A stretch of 5,384 nt of DNA from Verrucomicrobiia bacterium (GTDB lineage Bacteria; Verrucomicrobiota; Verrucomicrobiia; Limisphaerales; Palsa-1400). The stretch lies in the NCBI GenBank assembly GCA_025934545.1, contig JAICXV010000211.1, positions 1 through 5,384 on the forward strand, given 5' to 3'. Of this stretch, positions 1-5,384 are shown one piece after another. The notes under the pieces are model-generated. The model ran no database searches. It saw only the letters and a program-made list of their open reading frames with translations, and was not told the DNA's origin. Position 1 is the first letter of the stretch. Each line of letters opens with the position of its first letter. The position numbers were made by a program, and so were the translations under genes.

Positions 1-1
1 G

Positions 2-1870
2 TTCACCGCCGCCAAAGCTGATCCCATCGGCGGCGGCATTACGAATGTTGATGGTTCCGGCCCTTCCGGCACGATGGCTCTCGACGGCGATTCGCTTTAC
101 GGCTCAACCCAAAATGGGGGTGTGTACGGCTATGGCGTCCTCTTCAAAGTAAATATCAACGGCACCGGCTTCACAAATCTGCACAGCTTCGCCCGCACCT
201 CATCCGACGGAGCCAATCCAGCGGCTGGCGTTATTCTCGCTGGCGGTTCCCTTTACGGAACAACCAGGATCAGCGGTACCAATACGTATGGCGCGGTGTT
301 TCGTATCAACACTAACGGAACCGGATTCACCAACCTCTATAACTTTACCCAGCCACTAGGGCCAGGCACAAACACCGATGGATCCGCACCACGCGCCGGT
401 TTGGTGTTAGCGGGAGATACATTTTACGGTGTGACTCCGTTCGGCGGCAACGCCACCGCTGGAACCATCTTCAAAATCACCACCAACGGCACCGGTTTTA
501 CCGTGCTGCACCATTTCAGCGACGGCTCAGTGACCAACGATGGCGCAGCGCCGGACGCCACATTGATCCTGTCCGGCAACACGCTTTATGGTTCGACGTA
601 TTCTGGCGGCACTCCCGATAGCAAGGACGGCCCGGCCGGAACGCTCTTCAAAATCAACACGGATGGTTCTGGTTATACCGTGTTTTACAGGTTCGCCTGG
701 AATAACGGCGGCGTACGACCGCTCGGCGCGTTGGCGTTTTTGAACAACGTTCTTTGCGGCACCACCTCCGCTGGGGGTAACGGGACAGTCTTTCAAATTG
801 ACCTCACCGGCTCGGCGTTTTCTCTGCTTCATGTTTTTCCAGTCCTGAACGGCGATCCGGAAGGGGACACCTTGGTTTCCGGCGGAATCATTTATGGCAC
901 CAGCAAACTCAGCAGTATCGGCTCCGGAAATATTTTCTCCATCACACCGACGCCGACGCCAATGGTCCAATTCACTGCAAATCCCACCAGCGGCATCCCG
1001 CCAACAATCGTCCAATTCACTTGCCCCAATACCGACGACAAAGGCAACACTTTAACGCGCTTCAACTGGGATTTCGGCGACGGCACAACGAACGTAACGC
1101 AAAGTCCGTCGCATACCTACACCAACGAGGGTCCGTTCACCGTCACTCTAATTGCCACAAACATCAACGGCGCAACGATCCTAAGCCCCAGCCAGGTTAT
1201 CAACGTGATATATCCAACCAACATCCTCAATGGCGGTTTCGAAACCGGCACATTCACCAACTGGACGCTCGCAGGCGGCACTCACACCGTAACGACATCT
1301 GCGACCTACGTTCATTCCGGCACGCATGGCGCGCAAATCTTGTCCAGCGGGACCAACGCATATCTTTCTCAAATCCTCACCACTACGCCCGGCGCGCTCT
1401 ACAATATCTCCTGCTGGCTCAAATGCACCGGCGGCACACCCAACGATTTTCAAATCTTGTGGAACGGCACCGTCCTCCTGAACGCCACCAATATTCCCAA
1501 CATCGGCTGGACGAATTACCAGGCAAACATCACCGCCGACACAAACATCACGACTATTAAATTTGCCTATCGCAATGACCTCGCCTATTTCGGTTTCGAC
1601 GACGTCACTCTCACGGCAAGCGTAGTAACGCCCCCCCAGCCTGATATCGCGAGCGTAATGCTTAGCGGCAACAACCTTATCTTCAGCAATAATAATGGTT
1701 CTGCTGGCCATACTTATTATCTTTTGATGGAAACGAACGTTACGGCGCCGCTCTCGAATTGGTTCCGTGTCAGTACCAACATGCCGACAGGTTCGTCTTT
1801 TACGATCACCGCAACCAACATCGTCGCCCCGGCAACTCCCCAGCGGTACTTTATTCTGCAAGTCCAATAA
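2..1870 (+). CDS. GloVer-repeat secreted protein with PKD and carbohydrate-binding-like domains (5' partial)
   Basis: The frame is open from the first bases to TAA at 1868-1870, giving 622 residues here. The real start and the expected signal peptide lie upstream: the first ATG in frame (position 74) falls inside a repeat, and the residues before it already fit the end of a preceding unit. Counting from the codon at position 2, six GloVer units (Gloeo_Verruco family; core LYGTT..GG..G.G.vFkI...GtgfT.L..F) have their LYG core at residues 32, 84, 141, 195, 251 and 297. A TPTPTP linker follows, then a PKD domain (about 321-402) with the hallmark WDFGDG at 356-361 and a HTY motif. Next comes a beta-sandwich resembling carbohydrate-binding modules (about 409-539, NGGFETG...NW at its start, FDDV near its end), then a C-terminal module (547-622) ending YFILQVQ. 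GloVer arrays are predicted to form propeller-like beta structures of unknown role. PKD and CBM-like domains suggest polymer or surface binding. No catalytic motif is visible. Family assignment is firm; function is inferred. Confidence 0.9.
   Translation, partial: FTAAKADPIGGGITNVDGSGPSGTMALDGDSLYGSTQNGGVYGYGVLFKVNINGTGFTNLHSFARTSSDGANPAAGVILAGGSLYGTTRISGTNTYGAVFRINTNGTGFTNLYNFTQPLGPGTNTDGSAPRAGLVLAGDTFYGVTPFGGNATAGTIFKITTNGTGFTVLHHFSDGSVTNDGAAPDATLILSGNTLYGSTYSGGTPDSKDGPAGTLFKINTDGSGYTVFYRFAWNNGGVRPLGALAFLNNVLCGTTSAGGNGTVFQIDLTGSAFSLLHVFPVLNGDPEGDTLVSGGIIYGTSKLSSIGSGNIFSITPTPTPMVQFTANPTSGIPPTIVQFTCPNTDDKGNTLTRFNWDFGDGTTNVTQSPSHTYTNEGPFTVTLIATNINGATILSPSQVINVIYPTNILNGGFETGTFTNWTLAGGTHTVTTSATYVHSGTHGAQILSSGTNAYLSQILTTTPGALYNISCWLKCTGGTPNDFQILWNGTVLLNATNIPNIGWTNYQANITADTNITTIKFAYRNDLAYFGFDDVTLTASVVTPPQPDIASVMLSGNNLIFSNNNGSAGHTYYLLMETNVTAPLSNWFRVSTNMPTGSSFTITATNIVAPATPQRYFILQVQ
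95..898 (+). repeat. Tandem GloVer repeat units within the first gene
   Basis: LYG-type cores are encoded at 95, 251, 422, 584, 752 and 890, so the unit period is 138-171 bases (46-57 residues). The DNA is diverged between units, with short conserved blocks such as AACGGMACCGG before the GFT codons in units 1-3. This is protein-level repetition, not recent duplication. The fifth unit has LCG for LYG. The sixth is shortened and lacks the GTGFTxLxxF half, so it marks the end of the array. Confidence 0.85.
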
Positions 1871-1889
1871 CCGTGCGCGATTTGAATCC

Positions 1890-1908
1890 GACGGCGTTTG
1901 ACGCCGTC
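1890..1908 (+). other. Perfect 7-bp hairpin between genes 1 and 2
   Basis: GACGGCG (1890-1896) and CGCCGTC (1902-1908) are exact reverse complements around the 5-base loop TTTGA. The hairpin sits 19 bases after the stop of gene 1 and 8 bases before the GTG of gene 2. No T-run follows it, so it is not a standard intrinsic terminator. It could be an attenuating or RNA-stabilising stem, or it could limit ribosome access to the GTG. It could also be a copy of a short interspersed palindrome. Confidence 0.5.
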
Positions 1909-1916
1909 AGACTGCC

Positions 1917-3131
1917 GTGAACCCGAAACACTTTTTATTGATCGCGGTCAATTGTTTGCTGATGACGTCGGTAGCGAATGCTGCGGATGCGACTAGATTT
2001 ATCCAAAAGGATTTTGTGATTGGACTTTGGAACGCGCCCGAACGCGGTGATTTGGACAAGGCCTACAACGGCATTGCGCAGGCGAATTTCAATTTGGTCG
2101 TCGGCACCGCGGCAACGAATGCGGCCGGCCAATTGAAACTGTGCGAGAAATATGGATTGCAAGCGCTCGTTTCCGGCAGTCCCACTGAACCGCTGGCTGA
2201 CAGCCCGGCGTTCATGGGTTATATGATCGCCGACGAACCGGCGGCCAGTGCTTTTCCTGACATGGGCCATCGCATCGATGAAGTTCGCAAACTCAAGCCC
2301 GGCAAGTTGGGCTATGTAAATCTGTTTCCGAATTACGCTCCAGCGTGGACCTTCGGCGGACCGACCTACGACGATTACATTCGCGGATTCATCGAAGTCG
2401 CGAAGCCCGATGTGTTGTCGATGGATCATTATCCAGTGATGCGCCCCAGCACTGATACACGTCCCAACTATCGTGCGAACCTGGAATCCTGCCGCGCGCA
2501 GTCGGTCAAAGCGCGGATCCCGTTCTGGAATTATTTCGCGAGCATGCCGTTGTTCGATCATCTTGACCCAACCGAAGCGCAATTGCGTTGGCAAATTTTC
2601 ACATCGGTCGCTTACGGCGCAAAAGGCGTCCTTTATTTCTGCTATTGGACACCGCGCGGCGAAGGATTTTCCAAAGGCGGCGCAGTCGTTACCGCCGATG
2701 GTGTGCCGACCCGCCACTTCGACGAGGCCCGCCGAATCAATGCTGAACTGAAAAATTGGGGCCCGACCTTGATGAAGCTAACAAGCACCGGCACATATTA
2801 CATCAGCACGACCAACGCCACGGCCATTCCACCGGCGAGCGGCCTGACCAACCTCGCTCGCGTTAACGGCGATCCCGTCGGTAATTATATCGTCGGCACG
2901 TTTCAAACCGCCGACCATCAACGCGCGATCGTGGTCGTGAATGACAGCTATAGCTTCACCGGTTGGCTGACCGTGAAATTCGACGTCCCGACAACCCAGG
3001 TGCAGGAAGTTTCAAAGACTACCGGCCAACTCGCGCCCGTCCTGGACGACAGCCCCGAGATAAAAGGCCTGCAAATTTCCTTTGGCGCTGGCGACGGCCG
3101 TTTGTTCCTCCTGCCGAATCATGTCGAGTGA
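1917..3131 (+). CDS. Secreted TIM-barrel protein, glycoside hydrolase-like
   Basis: The gene encodes 404 residues ending in TGA at 3129-3131. The GTG at 1917 is chosen because it yields a good Sec signal peptide: lysine at residue 4, a hydrophobic stretch from about 6 to 20, and ANA|A cleavage near residue 23. The first in-frame ATG would cut off most of that signal. No clear Shine-Dalgarno precedes it. The body fits an alpha/beta barrel of the kind seen in GH-A-clan enzymes: GYMIADEP (101-108, E107 a candidate acid/base), VLSMDHYP (167-173), IPFWNYF (201-207) and GAKGVLYFCYW (234-244). It continues with ADGVPTRHFDEARRINAEL, a layout I associate with beta-galactosidase-like barrels. A small beta-rich C-terminal domain follows (about 320-400, with IVVVNDS). 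The strand likely to carry the nucleophile (201-209) has no glutamate, so activity is uncertain. Substrate unknown. It lies 46 bases after gene 1 on the same strand and may be co-transcribed. Confidence 0.8.
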   Translation: MNPKHFLLIAVNCLLMTSVANAADATRFIQKDFVIGLWNAPERGDLDKAYNGIAQANFNLVVGTAATNAAGQLKLCEKYGLQALVSGSPTEPLADSPAFMGYMIADEPAASAFPDMGHRIDEVRKLKPGKLGYVNLFPNYAPAWTFGGPTYDDYIRGFIEVAKPDVLSMDHYPVMRPSTDTRPNYRANLESCRAQSVKARIPFWNYFASMPLFDHLDPTEAQLRWQIFTSVAYGAKGVLYFCYWTPRGEGFSKGGAVVTADGVPTRHFDEARRINAELKNWGPTLMKLTSTGTYYISTTNATAIPPASGLTNLARVNGDPVGNYIVGTFQTADHQRAIVVVNDSYSFTGWLTVKFDVPTTQVQEVSKTTGQLAPVLDDSPEIKGLQISFGAGDGRLFLLPNHVE

Positions 3132-3200
3132 CGCGTTTTTGAAGTTCGGCGCTTTCACATTTTGTCTGACTCGTCTGAGTCGTCTCGTTCCGTCAGTTGT

Positions 3201-3291
3201 CCGGTTTCCCGATTCCCGTATCCTAAAGGGATACGGGAATACGGGACACCGAAACTCCCGAAAGCTATTTCGGGATTTCGGGAAAAACCGG
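3201..3291. repeat. Nested palindromic element: two hairpins enclosed by an outer stem
   Basis: There are three pairings. Hairpin A has a perfect 12-bp stem, ATTCCCGTATCC (3212-3223) with GGATACGGGAAT (3229-3240), loop TAAAG. Hairpin B has a perfect 8-bp stem, TCCCGAAA (3256-3263) with TTTCGGGA (3268-3275), loop GCTA. The outer stem pairs CCGGTTTCCC (3201-3210) with GGGAAAAACCGG (3280-3291), allowing two unpaired A residues. Together they would fold as a three-way junction in RNA or single-stranded DNA. No T-run follows, so termination is not the obvious role. The best guesses are a REP-like or MITE-like interspersed repeat, or a structured RNA. No transposase is present in the window. Confidence 0.7.
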
Positions 3292-3373
3292 CAACTCTTT
3301 GTAAGTTATTTTTCAGCAAGTGTTTGACTAATGTCCGGATTTTTCGACGTCTATTCCTACAGTTGATGGAATC

Positions 3374-3400
3374 GGATTTCGGGACACCAATTTCGGGAAT
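3374..3400. repeat. Short direct repeats related to the nested palindrome
   Basis: TTTCGGGA occurs at 3377-3384 and 3391-3398. The same octamer lies back to back at 3268-3275 and 3276-3283 in the palindromic element, with an inverted copy at 3256-3263. The nonamer CGGGACACC is also shared (3242-3250 and 3380-3388). These shared words link the two sites as parts of one repeat family or one larger element spanning about 3201-3400. Confidence 0.55.
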
Positions 3401-3510
3401 GCTGGTTTTTGGCTCTAATAATACGGTCGGAAGTTATGTGACAGCGCGGATGCAATGCCTTCCAAAGTGTGCGGTAATCCCTCACATCCAAGTAGATAAC
3501 GCCTCTGCGC

Positions 3511-3540
3511 TTGACGTGCTTATCGAATTCTCGCTAGTCT
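3511..3540 (+). promoter_or_regulatory. Weak candidate sigma-70-type promoter for the PATR gene
   Basis: TTGACG (3511-3516) matches five of six bases of the -35 consensus. An 18-base spacer leads to TAGTCT (3535-3540), which keeps the T, A and final T of the -10 box but is otherwise poor. It lies about 115 bases upstream of the ATG. Such matches arise by chance in AT-rich DNA, so this is tentative. Confidence 0.2.
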
Positions 3541-3544
3541 ACTC

Positions 3545-3557
3545 GTTCAGTCTGAAC
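3545..3557. promoter_or_regulatory. 13-base dyad, possible operator
   Basis: GTTCAG and CTGAAC are exact inverted copies around a single T. The site begins 4 bases after the tentative -10 box and 101 bases before the ATG of the downstream gene, where a repressor could act. The half-site GTTC/GAAC resembles SOS-type (LexA) sites, but the 5-base spacing differs from the 4-base spacing I recall for the verrucomicrobial LexA motif. The binding protein is unknown. Confidence 0.25.
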
Positions 3558-3657
3558 CCAAAAACTAACTACCTGCCGGGCTCTGAAAAGGCTCGATTAC
3601 CGTCCTCCGCGCGGGACAGGAAACATTGTCGCGAGTAAATAGTAAAACGCATTTGTT

Positions 3658-5384
3658 ATGAAATCGATCGCAAGATTAAGTTACCTTTTATTGACAGCAT
3701 CATTGCTGCTCGGGTTCGGCAGTTTAACCGGGCGCGCGGCGCTCACTTATTGGGATCCATTCGCCGGCGCAGGAACGACGACCAGCGATTATACCGGCAC
3801 CTGGGAAAATACCTCGTGGGCCTCGAGCACGGCGACGATAGGGACGCAAATCGCATGGCCGGAAACAGGCAATGCAGCGGCATTTACAGTGGGAGCTAAC
3901 GCCACGACACCTGCTTTTACCGTAACGATGAACAGCACGCATACCGTCGCGGGCGTTTTTAATGGCGGTCTGACTGGTGTCGGTGTTTGTAACGTGACGA
4001 TTAACGGTCCTGGGCCTTTGTTCATGAACGGCACGTCGTCTACATTCCAGGGCTTCAGCACGTCCGGCGGTGGTTTCACAACGATTAATACGCCGATCAG
4101 CGGCGCTGCAATTTTGACGTTGGAAAGCTCAGGCCAACTTTTCCTGAATGGAACCAACACTTATACAGGCGGCACCAGCTTCGGGTTCTCGACTACGACG
4201 CCGTTTACCGGAATTGTGAATTTCAACAATTCCAAGTCATTCGGCACCGGTACTTTGAGCGTCACTAACACTGGCACAGGTATTGGCGCAATTGTTTATA
4301 CCGGAACTAGTGCGGTCGCCATCACCAACAAATGGACTTGGGGATCGCAGGGCGCTGGCCTGAATATCGTTGGTGTCCCGGCGGGAGTTACTTTTAGCGG
4401 TGCGGTCGCTTTTGGCGCGGGAACCACCAACGCCAATCTCTTCACAGGCGGAGGCAATACGAACCTGGTCATTATGTCGGGCATCATGAGCGGCGGCAAA
4501 GCGGGTGGATTATTGAACAAAGGCAACGCCGCAACGCTACGGTTAGCGGGCGCAAACACTCACATCTTGACCACAACCGTCAGCAACGGCGTCTTGCAAG
4601 CTGGCGCCAACGGTTGCATTCCCAGCGGCACGGGCAAAGGTGATTTGATTGTTGCGAAAAACATTGATGGCGTAACCCTCGGCGTTTTCGACGTCAATGG
4701 ATTCAGCGTCAGTTGCAACGGATTGACTGGCGATGGACTGATCGATAACCGCGCAGCGGCCGCAGGCACGATAACCGTCGGCAACAACAACGTGACGAGC
4801 ACGTGGGGCGGTTTCATGCAGAATACCGCGGGCAACTTGAACGTGACCAAGGCCGGCACCGGCACGTACACTTCGCAAGGTATCGCGACTTACTCGGGAA
4901 TCACGACCGTCAACGGCGGCACCTTTATCGCCATCAACGGTAACAATTCGATTCCGGCGACTTCTCCGCTCGTGATTGCGTTGGGCGCGACCGTTGACGT
5001 AAGCGGTAATCAAATGCTGCTGCCGAACCTGGCCGGCCGCGGAAATATTATTAATAATTTCGGCACGTTAACTGTGTCGAACATTTTCACGACGAACAGC
5101 ACGGTGACAAATTATTCCGGTTTCGGCGGCAACATCGATAATGGCGCGCTGACGAAATTGGGCAATGGCGCGATGTCGCTTCGTGGCACAAACATTTTAG
5201 TTTCGGGCGTCAACGTGCTTGGCGGCAATTTGTCAGTCGGCGCGGGTCCGGATCGTATCGCTTCACCCGGCGGCGCGGTCTTGACGATGACGAATGGCGC
5301 GACATTCCAATTGGACGCGGCCAGCCAGACGATCGGGCAAATTTCCGGCACTGGATTCATCAACCTCGGCGGCGGCACGCTCAA
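3658..5384 (+). CDS. Autotransporter-associated beta-strand (PATR) repeat protein (3' partial)
   Basis: The frame is open from ATG 3658 to the window edge: 575 complete codons with no stop. The N-terminus is a clear Sec signal peptide, with K2 and R6, a leucine-rich core at about 9-20, and cleavage near GRA|A (27/28). The mature start LTYWDP, then GTWENTSWA, IAWPETGNAAAFTVG and the TMNSTHTVAGV segment, matches the usual opening of secreted PATR proteins. At least four PATR units (L.k.G.gtl.L.G.ntytG.t.v..G.L..G) lie at about 153-175, 285-316, 394-423 and 498-528. The remainder is rich in G, T, N, S and V, as expected for a right-handed beta-helix. Such proteins are extracellular or surface-exposed. 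Whether this one ends in an outer-membrane beta-barrel or a sorting signal cannot be seen. No clear Shine-Dalgarno is present: AGGAAA at 3618-3623 is too far away. The gene has its own long upstream region, so it is probably a separate transcription unit. Confidence 0.9.
   Translation, partial: MKSIARLSYLLLTASLLLGFGSLTGRAALTYWDPFAGAGTTTSDYTGTWENTSWASSTATIGTQIAWPETGNAAAFTVGANATTPAFTVTMNSTHTVAGVFNGGLTGVGVCNVTINGPGPLFMNGTSSTFQGFSTSGGGFTTINTPISGAAILTLESSGQLFLNGTNTYTGGTSFGFSTTTPFTGIVNFNNSKSFGTGTLSVTNTGTGIGAIVYTGTSAVAITNKWTWGSQGAGLNIVGVPAGVTFSGAVAFGAGTTNANLFTGGGNTNLVIMSGIMSGGKAGGLLNKGNAATLRLAGANTHILTTTVSNGVLQAGANGCIPSGTGKGDLIVAKNIDGVTLGVFDVNGFSVSCNGLTGDGLIDNRAAAAGTITVGNNNVTSTWGGFMQNTAGNLNVTKAGTGTYTSQGIATYSGITTVNGGTFIAINGNNSIPATSPLVIALGATVDVSGNQMLLPNLAGRGNIINNFGTLTVSNIFTTNSTVTNYSGFGGNIDNGALTKLGNGAMSLRGTNILVSGVNVLGGNLSVGAGPDRIASPGGAVLTMTNGATFQLDAASQTIGQISGTGFINLGGGTL
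4114..5241 (+). repeat. Diverged PATR units within the last gene
   Basis: Four protein-level units are encoded at about 4114-4180, 4510-4605, 4837-4926 and 5149-5241. Their starts are 396, 327 and 312 bases apart. The best preserved are the first (NGTNTYTGGT), the third (KAGTGTYT...TTVNGGTF) and the fourth (LTKLGNGAMSLRGTN...VLGGNLSVG). The second, in LLNKGNAATLRLAGANTH...NGVLQAG, has lost the TYTG core. DNA identity between units is low, so the repeats are old. More are expected beyond the window. Confidence 0.7.

Larger units (their letters stand above)
3132..3657. other. 526-base intergenic region without a credible gene
   Basis: This stretch is visibly AT-richer than the flanking genes; for example, 3301-3360 is about 37% GC, against about 57% for a sampled line of gene 2 (2101-2160). 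It contains a small 5-bp stem GACTC/GAGTC at 3168-3181, the nested palindrome at 3201-3291, further TTTCGGGA copies at 3374-3400, a 13-base dyad at 3545-3557 and presumably the promoter of the downstream gene. One frame is open for 158 codons from a TTG at 3162. It runs straight through the palindromes and its translation looks like no protein family I know, so I do not call it a gene. No tRNA cloverleaf was found. Confidence 0.6.

Noticed and set aside
527..1015. Minus-strand open frames opposite gene 1, also at 892-1086 and 1181-1867
   Set aside because: They lie entirely opposite a gene with clear GloVer, PKD and CBM-like signatures. Their translations are arginine-rich and typical of antisense shadows.
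3212..3240. Intrinsic terminator of gene 2
   Set aside because: The stem is strong, but no T-run follows it on the + strand and it sits about 80 bases past the stop codon. Termination here is possible but not supported by the usual signature.
3082..3327. An 81-codon + strand frame overlapping the end of gene 2
   Set aside because: It begins inside the well-supported coding sequence of gene 2 in another frame and ends in the palindromic region. There is no protein-family signal.
3201..3400. CRISPR array
   Set aside because: The repeats are 8-9 bases long, irregularly spaced and partly inverted. There are no uniform repeat-spacer units and no cas genes.
3545..3557. LexA (SOS) box
   Set aside because: GTTC and GAAC are separated by 5 bases instead of the 4 I recall for verrucomicrobial LexA sites, and the downstream gene is not a DNA-repair gene.
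3162..3638. A 158-codon open frame on the + strand starting at TTG
   Set aside because: It runs through both hairpins and the TTTCGGGA repeats, has no ribosome-binding site, and its translation has an odd composition with no recognisable domain. It is best explained as a chance open frame in repeat-derived DNA.
3724..5384. Several minus-strand open frames opposite the PATR gene
   Set aside because: The + strand has a continuous 575-codon frame with a signal peptide and PATR motifs. The opposite frames are proline/valine- or arginine-rich shadows without domains.

Overview
The window looks like chromosomal DNA from a member of the Verrucomicrobiota, probably of the Limisphaerales/Pedosphaera type. 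Three things point that way. The first gene carries GloVer (Gloeobacter/Verrucomicrobia) tandem repeats. The last gene is a very long secreted protein with autotransporter-associated beta-strand (PATR) repeats. All genes have moderately high GC and weak or absent Shine-Dalgarno sequences. The lineage is an inference from protein families, not from a marker gene.

Layout: all three genes lie on the + strand. (1) Positions 2-1870 hold the 3' part of a secreted modular protein: at least six GloVer repeats, a PKD domain, a carbohydrate-binding-like beta-sandwich and a small C-terminal domain. Its 5' end lies outside the window. (2) After a 46-base gap containing a perfect 7-bp hairpin, 1917-3131 encodes a secreted TIM-barrel protein resembling glycoside hydrolases, starting at GTG. 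(3) Positions 3132-3657 form a 526-base AT-richer intergenic stretch. It contains a striking nested palindrome (two hairpins inside an outer stem, 3201-3291) and scattered copies of TTTCGGGA. I find no credible gene there. (4) Positions 3658-5384 are the 5' part of a long PATR-repeat protein with a clear signal peptide. It stays open to the window edge.

All three products appear to be exported. The first two could be co-transcribed and could act on or bind an extracellular polysaccharide; the third is probably a surface or extracellular beta-helix protein with its own promoter. No mobile-element gene, CRISPR array, tRNA, rRNA or recognisable defence system was found. The least explained item is the palindromic intergenic element, which looks like a REP/MITE-type repeat or a structured RNA.
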